NCBI GenBank assembly: GCA_963706605.1
Contig: OY970165.1
Span: 1,240,001-1,304,000 of the forward strand
DNA length: 64,000 nucleotides
Reading direction: 5' to 3'
From: VRUE01 sp963706605
GTDB lineage: Bacteria; Actinomycetota; Thermoleophilia; Solirubrobacterales; 70-9
Shown: positions 43,458 through 52,200 of the stretch, one piece after another
Layout of the letters: each line of letters opens with the position of its first letter
Position numbering within the stretch: position 1 is the first letter of the stretch
Notes under the pieces: model-generated
Database searches by the model: none
Told to the model about the DNA's origin: nothing
Seen by the model: only the letters and a program-made list of their open reading frames with translations
Program-made: the position numbers and the translations under genes

Positions 43458-44105
43458 TCAGCCGCCGAGCCCGCCCAGCATTGCAAACGGGTTCGGCGGG
43501 CGCTCGGCGTAGGCGGCAGCCCAGGTGCCCTCTACGTTGACTCGACTGCCGGCGGGTGCCTCGTTTCGAATCCGCTCGGCGAGCGTCTTGGCCATGTCCT
43601 CATTGGCGGCGCCGACGAGCAGGAACTTCCAGCGATGGACTGCCGGTAGGCCCTCTTCTCGTAGCTGCTCCGAGAAGCGCACCGCGTCGTGGCGGGAGGG
43701 GAGGTCGACCCGGACCTCGAATTCGGGGCGCCCGCTCCAGGCCGTTTCTTCGAGCTCACGCGACATCAGGGCTTGGTGCTCGGCCAGCTTGGCGGCATCG
43801 TTCTCGGGCAGCGGCTTGTCGGGATCCTCCCAGTCCTCTGCCGTGGGGTGCCAGTGGCGGAAGTCCACTTCGACCGTCCAGCCGTGCTGCTTCGCCTCAG
43901 CCTCGATGACGTCGCGAGCCCGTTCGGCCTGCTCGCGGGTGCCGGCGTAGAGGAACACTCGCGCTCCGTCTCGACTCACGACGACCCTGTCGTGGAACGC
44001 GTCGCTCAGGTCGTGCTCGAGCTGCTCGGCGTCGAGGCGCTCGGTCAGCGCATGTGCGTGGCCCTCCTCGCGCACGTCGACCTGTAGGCGCCAGTCATCG
44101 TTCAC
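43458..44105 (-). CDS. Conserved hypothetical protein
   Basis: 215 residues from GTG at 44105, which overlaps the upstream stop (GTGA). DWRLQVDVREEGHAHALTER, VVVSRDGARVFLYAGTREQA, and the repeated RPEFEVRVDLPSRHDAVRFS suggest two ferredoxin-like halves. The type is seen in actinobacteria; no function is assigned. Confidence 0.65.
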   Translation of the reverse strand: MNDDWRLQVDVREEGHAHALTERLDAEQLEHDLSDAFHDRVVVSRDGARVFLYAGTREQAERARDVIEAEAKQHGWTVEVDFRHWHPTAEDWEDPDKPLPENDAAKLAEHQALMSRELEETAWSGRPEFEVRVDLPSRHDAVRFSEQLREEGLPAVHRWKFLLVGAANEDMAKTLAERIRNEAPAGSRVNVEGTWAAAYAERPPNPFAMLGGLGG

Positions 44106-45007
44106 GGTTCTGCCCTTTCCGCCTGCCATGCTCGCTTGATCTTGCGGGGAGTCCGGGTGCTGCCGGTCCATTCGGGCTGCTCGCTCCCGCCCCAGTGCTT
44201 CATCCGGGTGAGCGAGGCGGGGTCGACGTACCAGCCCTTCGGCCGATCGACATCCGTGTAGGAGCGCGGATCGAACGAGTCTCGTGAGGCTCCGGCCGCG
44301 GTGGGTTGCGGCTCGACCCCTTGGCGCATCACGAGGTCGTAGTAGAGGAGTGCTCCGGCGAGCGCAGCGAAGGACGCCGTTAGGACGCGAAGCGCAAGCG
44401 CCGTAAGAAACGAGGCCGCCCCGGTTTCGTGGTGCCCGAACGCAAGGCCGCCGACGAAAAACGGCGCGGTCGTGATCACCGCGACCATGATGAGAAAGAT
44501 GGCGATGTGAACGTAGTTCTCATCGGCCAAGTCCCCACTGCGCCTCAACGCCGGCATCCAGCCCTCGCGCTCAATCGCAGCGGCCTGCGCGACCACCGCC
44601 CAGTGCAGCAGCAGAAACAGTCCCGGGATGATCAGGAAGACGAACCCGACCGCAGTGCCAATGACGGAAGCTATCGTCGCCGCGGCCACGACCGGCAGGG
44701 CCTTGAGCCCCTGAAGAGCGACGGGGCCAATCCGAGGCTCCCGGTCATTCCTGACCTCCGAGACAGCGTGGACGTGCAGGGCCGAGACCAGCGGGGTGAC
44801 CAGAGCCCAGCTAACCAGGGTGAGCAGGAACTGGACGCCGACGCTCGCATCGGCGCGTGAGAAGGACCCGGTGCCGGTCGCCGCCAATGCGATCAGTTCG
44901 TAGGGGACGATCACCCCGGCCGCGAGGACGAGGAAGAGCAGCGGGTAGCGCCGGTACAGCTCGAACGTCCCGACGAGCAGGCGAGGGGCCGAGCGCGGCG
45001 CACTCAT
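44102..45007 (-). CDS. Multi-pass membrane protein with C-terminal DUF2510
   Basis: 301 residues. About six membrane helices (LLFLVLAAGVIVPYELIALA, VVAAATIASVIGTAVGFVFL, IPGLFLLLHWAVVAQAAAI and others) are followed by GWYVDPASLTRMKHWGGSEQ, a DUF2510 tag (GWYxDP...W). ATG at 45007. Unknown role; first gene of a three-gene operon. Confidence 0.7.
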   Translation of the reverse strand: MSAPRSAPRLLVGTFELYRRYPLLFLVLAAGVIVPYELIALAATGTGSFSRADASVGVQFLLTLVSWALVTPLVSALHVHAVSEVRNDREPRIGPVALQGLKALPVVAAATIASVIGTAVGFVFLIIPGLFLLLHWAVVAQAAAIEREGWMPALRRSGDLADENYVHIAIFLIMVAVITTAPFFVGGLAFGHHETGAASFLTALALRVLTASFAALAGALLYYDLVMRQGVEPQPTAAGASRDSFDPRSYTDVDRPKGWYVDPASLTRMKHWGGSEQPEWTGSTRTPRKIKRAWQAERAEP

Positions 45008-45400
45008 GAAAGGCATCGCTTGGTCATCGGGTCCGACTCGTCGGAACCCTATATCGAACCACGGCGAAACCACACATGCCAGGGCAATCACCCCGGGGTG
45101 GCCGGAGAACAAAACGGTCAGCCCGAACCTAAAAGTTTTCTAAAGATAGAAAGGCTGGATATGCAGGGATTAGCGGGGATTACGGGTGGTGGAATAGGTC
45201 GACTTGACTCCTCATGGTCACGGAGCTACTTAGGTGACTATGAAAATTTTTCGGCCTCATCTCATCGCACGTCCCGTCGCAGGTCCAAACGCATATCCGA
45301 ACGCTGCAACTCGAATCCCGGAAGGCGCAATCGCGCCACGGGTCGGCGACTGCGGGGTTCGCGTTTTGCCGACATCCCTGTGTCACATCGAGGTCGGATC
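45008..45400. other. Divergent intergenic region
   Basis: No gene is supported. A clearly AT-richer part (45,130-45,260, including TTTTCTAAAGATAGAAAGG and GAAAATTTTTCGG) probably holds promoters for the divergent membrane-protein operon and the conjugation operon. No repeat array or origin motif was recognised. Confidence 0.4.
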
Positions 45401-46330
45401 ATGAAGGGCCTCGATCCGCACGATCCCCGGCCGATGCTGGGGATCTTCGCCGGCATCCTTCTCATCGCTGCCTGGAGGGCGCTATCGAGCGTCACCGTCG
45501 CCGGAGTCCTCGCACTCGCTGAGCCGCTCGCACCCCTCGCGCTCGGTGCGCTCGCTATCGCCTCGGCGCTGGCTATGCAGCGGCTTCTCTCCACCAACCG
45601 CACGCTTCGCGACCGTCGCACTGTGGCCGTTGTGCCGGCCGACGAGTTCGACCCGGGCTCGGACGAGGTGCTGCGCTTCGCAGCTGAACTCGGTGCCACT
45701 GAGCGCAGGGTGCTGGGCTGGGTCGACCGCCGCGCGAGCGCAGTGCGGGTGACGCTCACCGGCGATGCCGAGGGGCGGCTCGTCTACCTGATGAGCGCCC
45801 CCGGGCGCGCGTTCAAGTTCCTGCGCGGTGCGCTCGCCACCTATGAGGGCGTCGAGCTGCGCGATCCCGAGGAGGTGCTCGGCAAGCGCCCCGAAGGGAG
45901 GGACCTGGCGATCGCTCGCACCGAGCTGGTTCTCGGCCGCAAGGGCCTCGAGCCTCTGGCACGCCTCTCGCTCGACCCCGATCCGTTGCGCCCCTTCGCC
46001 GCCGCCCTGGAGGCGCTTCGCCCCGAGGCCGGGGAGGGGCTCAGCATCTGCATCGACCTGTTGCCTGCCACCGGCCGGCGGCGCACGGGTCTGCGCCGCG
46101 GCCTGCAACGCCAAGCGCGTCGCCGCTACGGCGAACCTCGCACTCTTCGCGAACGGCTCGACGGTCCGCAACGGGGCAGTGGCCGTCCCGGTCCCGACCA
46201 GCTGCTCGAGCAGCGGATGATCAACGAGGCGCTCGACGCGAAACTGCGCGAGTCCGGAGCGCTGTTCGAGGCGCAGGTGCTGATCCGCTGCCGAGCCGTG
46301 AACCGGGCCGGCGCCAAGGCGGCGATGTAG
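45401..46330 (+). CDS. N-terminal part of a conjugation-type ATPase (ends at an in-frame TAG)
   Basis: 309 residues. Two membrane segments (LGIFAGILLIAAWRAL, VAGVLALAEPLAPLALGALA) precede a soluble region (AVRVTLTGDAEGRLVYLMSA, LSICIDLLPATGRRRTGLRR). It stops at TAG (46328-46330). The same frame resumes at once with CGC and a GTG that heads the ATPase below. Related actinobacterial element proteins appear as one polypeptide, so this looks like one gene split by a nonsense codon. Confidence 0.6.
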   Translation: MKGLDPHDPRPMLGIFAGILLIAAWRALSSVTVAGVLALAEPLAPLALGALAIASALAMQRLLSTNRTLRDRRTVAVVPADEFDPGSDEVLRFAAELGATERRVLGWVDRRASAVRVTLTGDAEGRLVYLMSAPGRAFKFLRGALATYEGVELRDPEEVLGKRPEGRDLAIARTELVLGRKGLEPLARLSLDPDPLRPFAAALEALRPEAGEGLSICIDLLPATGRRRTGLRRGLQRQARRRYGEPRTLRERLDGPQRGSGRPGPDQLLEQRMINEALDAKLRESGALFEAQVLIRCRAVNRAGAKAAM

Positions 46331-46333
46331 CGC

Positions 46334-48019
46334 GTGCTTGGAGGGTTTGAGATCTTCGGCGCGCAGAACTGGTTCCGCGCCCGCGGCGTCTCGATCCTCG
46401 GCCTCGCCTTCTTCGGCTCAGACCGGCCGCCGCTGCGAGGGAGCTTCGACCGTCGCATGGACAGCGGTCGCTTCCGCCCGGGCCGGCAGATGACTCTCAC
46501 CGCCAGCGAGCTGGCCGGCTTCCTGAAGCCGCCGAACGTCCATTGCAACGCCGACAACGTCGTCCGCGCCGGCACCCTGCTGGGCGCGCCGCCGAAGCTG
46601 CCGACCTTCGAGGAGGGCAGCACTGATCTGATCCCTCTCGGTCGGATCGGTTCCAACGGCAACGGGCGGATCGTCGGCGTGCGCACCGCCGACACCTTCT
46701 TCTCCTACATCGCCGGGCGCTCGCGCTACGGCAAGACCGAGCTGGCCGTCGCCCAGTTCGTCCACGTCGTGCGCTCCGGCCACGGCGGCCTCTTCCTCGA
46801 TCCTCACGGCGATGCGCTGACGCGGATCAGGCCCTACCTGCGCGAGCCGGAGCTGCGCCGCAAGGTGGTTGAAATCGACCTCGGCCCGGGCAGCCCGTCG
46901 GCCCTTCCCGGGTGGAACCTCTTCGAGCTGGGCGGGGGCGGCGACGGCGAGGAGCGGGTCGAGGCGATCGTCGACGCCTTCTCCACGGCCCTGGAGTGGG
47001 GCGAGCGATCGACGCGCGCCATCAACCTCACCACCCAGGCCGCCACCGCCCTTGTCTCGATCGCCAAGGTGCTGCCCGACGAGCTGGCGCCGACGATCTT
47101 CCAGCTCCCCACGCTGCTCTCCGACGAGCGCTGGCGCGCGGCCGCCATGCCCTTCCTGCCGCGCGCCTCCCAGCGTTTCTGGGAGCACCGTTTCCCGCTG
47201 CTCGCCGCCGAGGCGGTTACGCCGCTGACGAACATGGTCGACCGTCTGCGCGCCTTTCCCTCGACCACGACGCTGCTCGGCCAGAGCGAGAGCACCTATC
47301 GGGTGCGCAAGGCGATGGACGAGGGCCAGATCGTCCTCGTCTGTCCCGGCTCGGGCGGTGCGCTCGACCGGCTGATCGCCAACCTGATCGTCTTCGATCT
47401 GCTGCACTCGGCACGGGGTCGGGCGGAGCTGGCGCCGGGGAGGCGCAAGCCCTTCTGGGTCTTCCTCGACGAGGTGCAGAGCTTCGACGCCGGCCGCTCC
47501 GGCAGCCTTGCCGGCCTGCTCGAGCAGAGCGACAAGTTCGGGCTGCGCGCGGTGTTGCTCAACCAGAACCCCGAGCGGCTGAGCCCGCAGACGCTGAACG
47601 CCCTCACGACCAATCGCTCCCACCTGCTGACGACCGCGCTCAACTCCCACGCGGCAGCGCTGTTGACCAAAGAGTGGGGCGGGGAGCTGAACAGCACCGT
47701 GATGGCGAGGCTGCCGCGCTTCCGCTTCATCGCCCAGGTGACCCACGAAGGCGACCTCAGCCGGCCCTTCGCGTTGCAGGGGATCAGGGTCGAGGACGTT
47801 CACTACGAGCCCGGGTTTGGTCGGGGAGCCGTGGTGCCCGAAGCCGCGCCGCGCACCGAGGCCGCGCAGGTGATCGAGCACCTCGAAACGCTCGACGATC
47901 GCATCCAAGCTCACCTCGAAGGGCTCGATCCGCCCTCCGCGCCCCAACCGGGCGGCGACGACAAGGACGGACCCTCTGAGGATCCCTTCTGGCTCGACGG
48001 AGGAAGCGATGGCGACTGA
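46334..48019 (+). CDS. TraG/VirD4/HerA-like ATPase, conjugative DNA transfer
   Basis: 561 residues. Walker A GRSRYGKTELAV and Walker B WVFLDEVQSF are intact. LFLDPHGDAL after Walker A and VLLNQNPERLSPQTLNAL after Walker B are typical of coupling-protein ATPases. It would pump DNA during element transfer. GTG 46334 follows the TAG of the upstream frame by 3 nt. It overlaps the next gene by 11 nt. Confidence 0.8.
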   Translation: MLGGFEIFGAQNWFRARGVSILGLAFFGSDRPPLRGSFDRRMDSGRFRPGRQMTLTASELAGFLKPPNVHCNADNVVRAGTLLGAPPKLPTFEEGSTDLIPLGRIGSNGNGRIVGVRTADTFFSYIAGRSRYGKTELAVAQFVHVVRSGHGGLFLDPHGDALTRIRPYLREPELRRKVVEIDLGPGSPSALPGWNLFELGGGGDGEERVEAIVDAFSTALEWGERSTRAINLTTQAATALVSIAKVLPDELAPTIFQLPTLLSDERWRAAAMPFLPRASQRFWEHRFPLLAAEAVTPLTNMVDRLRAFPSTTTLLGQSESTYRVRKAMDEGQIVLVCPGSGGALDRLIANLIVFDLLHSARGRAELAPGRRKPFWVFLDEVQSFDAGRSGSLAGLLEQSDKFGLRAVLLNQNPERLSPQTLNALTTNRSHLLTTALNSHAAALLTKEWGGELNSTVMARLPRFRFIAQVTHEGDLSRPFALQGIRVEDVHYEPGFGRGAVVPEAAPRTEAAQVIEHLETLDDRIQAHLEGLDPPSAPQPGGDDKDGPSEDPFWLDGGSDGD

Positions 48020-48946
48020 AACGATCCGCCGCCGGGAGACCGAGCTGCCGGAAACGGCGGGTGAGGTCGTCGCCTCGCTCGCTCAGCACCGTGTCCTCTG
48101 CACGGCGCAGGTTCGGGCCATCCATTTCCCGGACAGCCGCATCCGCTGGACCCAGAGCGTGCTTGCCCGGCTGCGAGACGCGGGCCTCGTCGAGTCCGTC
48201 CAGCCGCCGCGCACCGGCCGGCGCCTCTGGTTCGCCACCGAGCGCGGGGTGCGGATGGCCCGCGAGGCGCACGCCCTGGAGGCGACGGCGCGCCCCCTGG
48301 AGGGAAGCGAGGTGGCCGGCCAACTGCAGGCGCACACGCTCGCCGTCAACGACGCCGGCATCTGCTTCCTACGGGCGGCGCGGGAGCGGGACGATGAGTT
48401 CGGGCCGCTTCCTGGCGTCACGAGGTGGCGCATCCTCTATCGCGCGGCCGGGGCCGGCGACGGCGGACGCTGATCGCCGACGCGGTGCTGACCTACCTGC
48501 GAGGTGAGGGCGGGCGCGTCGCGCTCGAGCAGCGCTTCCTTGAGCTCGACCGCGCCACCCTTTCGGTTGACCGCCTCGTCGCCGAGCTGGCCAGTTACGC
48601 GGAGCTGTACCGCGCGGAGGGTGGCGACGGTGAGCCGGCTTGGCGCGCGTACTACCCGCGCTTCCCAGCTGTCCACTGCGTGCTTGCCGGGGCTTCGCGG
48701 GCCGCTCTGGAGCGGCGGCGCAAGAGCGTGATCGCGCTGCTGCGCAGCAACCCACGGGTCGTACGCACCCGCGAGGTGCAGATCTCGATCTGTCTGCTGG
48801 AGGACTTGGAGGAGCGCGGCCCGTTTGCGCCGATCTTCGTCAGAGCCGGCGATTCCGGCAAGGAGGTCGACTGGCTTGGGAAGGCGCCACGGAGCAAGCG
48901 GGAGGGTGGCTTAAGAGGGATTAGCGAAACTCCCATGCCGCTCTAG
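48009..48946 (+). pseudogene. Replication-relaxation family protein, frameshifted
   Basis: Frame one (48009-48473) has the winged-helix start VVASLAQHRVLCTAQVRAIH and RLRDAGLVESVQPPRTGRRL. Frame two (to 48946) continues ASWRHEVAHPLSRGRGRRRR and LIADAVLTYLRG, the expected next part of the family. One missing base near 48,411 separates them. Intact members support plasmid or element replication. Confidence 0.65.
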
Positions 48947-49008
48947 GCGTGGGATCGCTCGGGTAGCTGAATCACGGATACCTCGCTTGGGGGCCGATCT
49001 ACCCCAGC

Positions 49009-49344
49009 CTAGTTGCCCGCCTGCGATCTATCGAACGCGTAGATTGTGCCGTCCTCGCCCATCAGCCACTTGGGATCGGGCTTGCCGCTGGCCCCTAACG
49101 TCCCGTCCGGCTGCAAGTATTGATGCACGATGGCTCGGCGCCGAAGCTTGCCCTGGCAGGTGTCGAAGTAATGGACCTCTTGGCTCTCGGTTCCCTTTTG
49201 CAGCTCCGCTGGGGCATTTTGGCCCGGTTTCCCGCGCTTGTAGACGACTGTCAGCATCTCACCAGCCTGGACCTTCTCCAGAAGGCCCCAGTTGTTGAAA
49301 TAGCCCCGAAGCGTCCACTCATCTACTCTTTGAAAGGCGCCCAT
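49009..49344 (-). CDS. Hypothetical protein
   Basis: 111 residues. WTLRGYFNNWGLLEKVQAGE, VHYFDTCQGKLRRRAIVHQY, DGTIYAFDRSQ. No family is recognised. Its ATG and the ATG of the plus-strand gene at 49343 overlap as CATG. Confidence 0.5.
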   Translation of the reverse strand: MGAFQRVDEWTLRGYFNNWGLLEKVQAGEMLTVVYKRGKPGQNAPAELQKGTESQEVHYFDTCQGKLRRRAIVHQYLQPDGTLGASGKPDPKWLMGEDGTIYAFDRSQAGN

Positions 49345-49672
49345 GCTCCTTCTGCCTGATCTTGAGGTTCGCGCTTATCTTTCGAAATACCTGGCCGGCA
49401 GCATCACGCTTGATGAGTTTGAGGCGTGGTTCATCGCTGAGACCTGGGACGTCGAGCGATCTGGGTCATCTAGTGCGATCCGCCTCGCAGCAGAGGTTCG
49501 AAGTGCTCTTTTTGATTTGACGACGGGCGAGGGAACCGTGTCCGACTTTCGCCGCATGGCGCAGCAGAAGGTCCGCGAAGTTGTCGCCCAACCGGCGCCA
49601 GAGCCGCGGCCCGCCTCAGGGGCGCCTTCCGTCGAGCGCCTTCATGCGGAGCCGGTCCGCACCGGCTCGTAG
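49343..49672 (+). CDS. Hypothetical protein
   Basis: 109 residues. LEVRAYLSKYLAGSITLDEF and LAAEVRSALFDLTTGEGTVS suggest a small helical protein. Its C-terminus overlaps the minus-strand gene at 49642 over a palindrome. Unknown function. Confidence 0.5.
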   Translation: MLLLPDLEVRAYLSKYLAGSITLDEFEAWFIAETWDVERSGSSSAIRLAAEVRSALFDLTTGEGTVSDFRRMAQQKVREVVAQPAPEPRPASGAPSVERLHAEPVRTGS

Positions 49673-50076
49673 ACGACGGTAAGCGGGATACGCGTTAGGC
49701 GCTCGTCCTGTAGCAGAACATCAATCCAGTAAAGCCCCTCCTGCTCAGCGACAAACCCAAAGTTGATAATCAGGTTCGCCCCGGCCCCCTGGTTGAGATG
49801 GAGGGGCAGTTCGGCCGTATCCAACTGCTGGCCACTCGGGGTCTCGGGTCGAAGCTTGACGGCAAACCTTCCTCGAGCCTCACCGGCCCGGAACATCAGG
49901 AGCATCTGAAGATGCTGGAGGGGCAGCGGCGGCATTTGCGCCGGTGGTTCTGGCCCGGTCGCGGTCTGGGTGACCTGATCGACGATCCGAATCGCACTCA
50001 GCACCCCGTCCTTCTCATCCAGGACCTTTTCACATAGGATGGCGACCCCGAGGAATGGTCCAGATTTGTTGCTCAA
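49642..50076 (-). CDS. Hypothetical protein (DUF6941-like)
   Basis: 144 residues. FLGVAILCEKVLDEKDGVLS, QHLQMLLMFRAGEARGRFAV and EGLYWIDVLLQDERLTRIPL match a beta-sandwich type of conserved protein. No signal peptide. It converges on the gene at 49343 with a 31-bp overlap. Confidence 0.6.
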   Translation of the reverse strand: MSNKSGPFLGVAILCEKVLDEKDGVLSAIRIVDQVTQTATGPEPPAQMPPLPLQHLQMLLMFRAGEARGRFAVKLRPETPSGQQLDTAELPLHLNQGAGANLIINFGFVAEQEGLYWIDVLLQDERLTRIPLTVVYEPVRTGSA

Positions 50077-50145
50077 AACGTCGTCCCCTTTTGCCGTAAG
50101 CGTCGAGTGTCAGACTAAGGGTTGTACCGGGTAGGGAGGAACCGT

Positions 50146-50301
50146 ATGGCCGAGAACTACGAAGTAAAGGTCTCTTTCGGCACGACTTCGCCGGGGCGGT
50201 CGCTATCGCCTCCAGATGCAGCCGCTGAGCAGAGCAAACGCGAGCCCGACTTCATGCGTGAGTTAGCCCAGGCTACGCAGCAGAAACCAAAATCCGCGTA
50301 G
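50146..50301 (+). CDS. Small hypothetical protein (51 residues)
   Basis: ATG at 50146 follows GGGAGGA by 5 nt, a strong ribosome site, and the frame ends at TAG 50301. The peptide begins MAENYEVKVSFGTTSPGRSL and ends with a Gln/Lys-rich tail. No family is recognised; the ribosome site is the main support. Confidence 0.45.
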   Translation: MAENYEVKVSFGTTSPGRSLSPPDAAAEQSKREPDFMRELAQATQQKPKSA

Positions 50302-50440
50302 CATTTCTAGGCTACTTTTCCGCTTTCTAAAGGGGTTTTCCGTCCGATCTATGCCGTAAGTTCTTCCTTGCAAACAGCAAGAAAGAGGCCCCCGCGACGG
50401 TGGAACGTCCGAGGGCCAGGCCACCCGAGGTGTAGCTCGA

Positions 50441-51661
50441 ATGGCATCACCCAACGTAGCAGGGGGAGCAGCGTCTGCGACCCTGGCAGGACTCCTTGAT
50501 TCGCCCGAGATTGGGCAGTTGATCGAGGAACTTCAGGCTACGCGCTGGACGGGCCGTCCTGGGTACTCGATCCGGGCAATGGTCGGGCTGGCGCTGGCCA
50601 AGAGCCTCTACGCGCTGCCGACGTGGACGAAGACCGTCGCTCTGGTCCGCGAGCACTGGGCACTGCAACGAGCGCTGGGCTGCGAAGGCAACCCGCCGAG
50701 CGTCTACGCCGCCTACGGGTTTCAGGAAAAGCTGCGCGACCACGCCGAGATGGTCGAACGCTGCATCGATGGAGTGATCGCGGGGCTGCGAGACAAGCTC
50801 CCGAGCTACGGGACCGACCTCGCCATCGACGCGAGCGATATGCCCGCCTACGCCAACGGCCAACGCTATGTCTACAAGGGCGGCCCCGAACGCAACTGGC
50901 ACACGGACCCCGATGCATCGTGGGGAAACCGCTCGGCCGTCTCTACGCGCAAAGGCGGGGGCTTCTACGGCTACAAGCTCCATGCGGTGGTCTGCTCTTC
51001 TACGGACCTGCCGGTGGCCTGGACCGTCGAGACGGCCAAAGCGCATGAATCGCACTTCGCAGCCGAATTGCTCGACAACGCCAAGCGGCGCGGCGCAATG
51101 GCTGCGACCGTGGCAATGGACAAGGGCTACGACTCTCCCCGTATACACGGGGAATGCGCCGAGCGTGACTGCCTGCCGATCATTCCCCTGCGACAGACGC
51201 CGGGAGTCAAGCGCGGAGATCATCTGCCGCCGTCCTGCTCGCACGGGACCTGGAAGTTCGCGGGGTCTGACCGGAAGCGCGGCGCTTCCAAGTGGCGCTG
51301 TCCGACCGGGGAATGCAAGCCCGCTTCAACGTGGGTTGCCGCCGACCGCCTGCACCCTCTGGTCCCTCGCGAGACGAAGCGCTGGAAGGCGCTCTACCGG
51401 GGTCGGGGATCGGTAGAGCGCGAGTTCGGGCGTCTCAAGCATGACTGGGGCTTGAAGCCCCTGCGGGTCCGTGGACTTGAGCGTGTCCGGCTCCACGCCG
51501 ACCTGACGATCCTGACGAGACTGGCCTGCACCCTGTCGCGGGCGCGGGCGCGGGCGCTTTCTAACTCGACTCGAAACGGCCAGCCTCCACCCTCCCCGGC
51601 TTCCAAGCGATCCCATCCAGCAGATCGCCGGGGTCGACTCCAAGTGCCCCTGCGAGCTTGA
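50441..51661 (+). CDS. IS transposase (DDE, IS5/IS1182-like)
   Basis: 406 residues. The DDE residues are visible in LAIDASDMPAYAN, TVAMDKGYDSPRIH and GRGSVEREFGRLKHDWG. The last 30 residues are Pro/Ser/Arg-rich and run antisense to an XRE gene, so the natural end of the element is probably near 51,560 and the tail is read-through. No terminal inverted repeats or target duplication were found by eye. Confidence 0.8.
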   Translation: MASPNVAGGAASATLAGLLDSPEIGQLIEELQATRWTGRPGYSIRAMVGLALAKSLYALPTWTKTVALVREHWALQRALGCEGNPPSVYAAYGFQEKLRDHAEMVERCIDGVIAGLRDKLPSYGTDLAIDASDMPAYANGQRYVYKGGPERNWHTDPDASWGNRSAVSTRKGGGFYGYKLHAVVCSSTDLPVAWTVETAKAHESHFAAELLDNAKRRGAMAATVAMDKGYDSPRIHGECAERDCLPIIPLRQTPGVKRGDHLPPSCSHGTWKFAGSDRKRGASKWRCPTGECKPASTWVAADRLHPLVPRETKRWKALYRGRGSVEREFGRLKHDWGLKPLRVRGLERVRLHADLTILTRLACTLSRARARALSNSTRNGQPPPSPASKRSHPADRRGRLQVPLRA

Positions 51662-51815
51662 CCGCGGTATCAATGCGGGGCGTCCGTTCACCGCGCTCCA
51701 GTAGGCCGATCTCGGTCCTGTGGAGAGAGGCGCGAATGCCTACCTCTTCCTGGGAGATGCCCGCCCGCTTGCGGCAGCGGCGCAGGTTCCGCCCGAACCG
51801 CTGAGCCACCGTCAC
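51561..51815 (-). CDS. XRE-family regulator, C-terminus truncated by the IS
   Basis: 84 residues. AQRFGRNLRRCRKRAGISQE, RASLHRTEIGLLERGERTPR and LAGALGVDPGDLLDGIAWKP align with the XRE protein at 40179. Its tail after WKPG is replaced by sequence from the IS end, so it lost its C-terminal part. Coupled to the upstream gene by ATGA. Confidence 0.8.
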   Translation of the reverse strand: MTVAQRFGRNLRRCRKRAGISQEEVGIRASLHRTEIGLLERGERTPRIDTAVKLAGALGVDPGDLLDGIAWKPGRVEAGRFESS

Positions 51816-52069
51816 GACGCGTTAAGACGGTCAAGGTGAAGCGCGGCGCGCGTCGGTCGCACTGACGCTCCCTCGCAGCGCAAAAGACCGACGCCGACGA
51901 GATCGCGGATTGCTCTCTCGGGTCCGTCGCCTTCGTCTATGGCGACCTCACGGGCGATCTCGCAGATGGTCAACTGCGCGGGGTGCTCGTTGAGGATGAG
52001 GCTTAGAACGGCGCTCTGAATGCGTTCGTCCTCGCGCTCAGTCGAGCGCGGGTTATCTTGGTCCAGCAT
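51812..52069 (-). CDS. Small winged-helix protein
   Basis: 85 residues. SAVLSLILNEHPAQLTICEI, REVAIDEGDGPERAIRDLVG and VGLLRCEGASVRPTRAALHL form a winged helix. Probably an island regulator paired with the XRE gene. Confidence 0.7.
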   Translation of the reverse strand: MLDQDNPRSTEREDERIQSAVLSLILNEHPAQLTICEIAREVAIDEGDGPERAIRDLVGVGLLRCEGASVRPTRAALHLDRLNAS

Positions 52070-52091
52070 CGGGACTTACCTCCTGGTGCCG

Positions 52092-52122
52092 GGCCGGGGG
52101 CTGTTTGCGCAGCGCCCCGGCC
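52092..52122. terminator. GC-rich hairpin
   Basis: GGCCGGGGGCTG and CAGCGCCCCGGCC form a long stem followed on the plus strand by GTTTGATTT. It lies upstream of the two divergent HTH genes; it may be a terminator or a recombination-related structure. Confidence 0.4.
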
Positions 52123-52200
52123 GTTTGATTTCGGCGACCGTAGGGTCAGTCAGTAATGCGGGTCAAGAGTTTCGCGACTCGTTTCGCTAGACCCTCTTAA

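Noticed and set aside
45270..45400. A ninth R element near 45,380 (TGTCACATCGAGG)
   Set aside because: Only the second heptamer matches; the first heptamer, the hairpin and the right box are missing.
50302..50440. Left inverted repeat of the IS
   Set aside because: CGCTTTCTAA occurs left and right of the transposase gene but in direct, not inverted, orientation, so the ends cannot be fixed.
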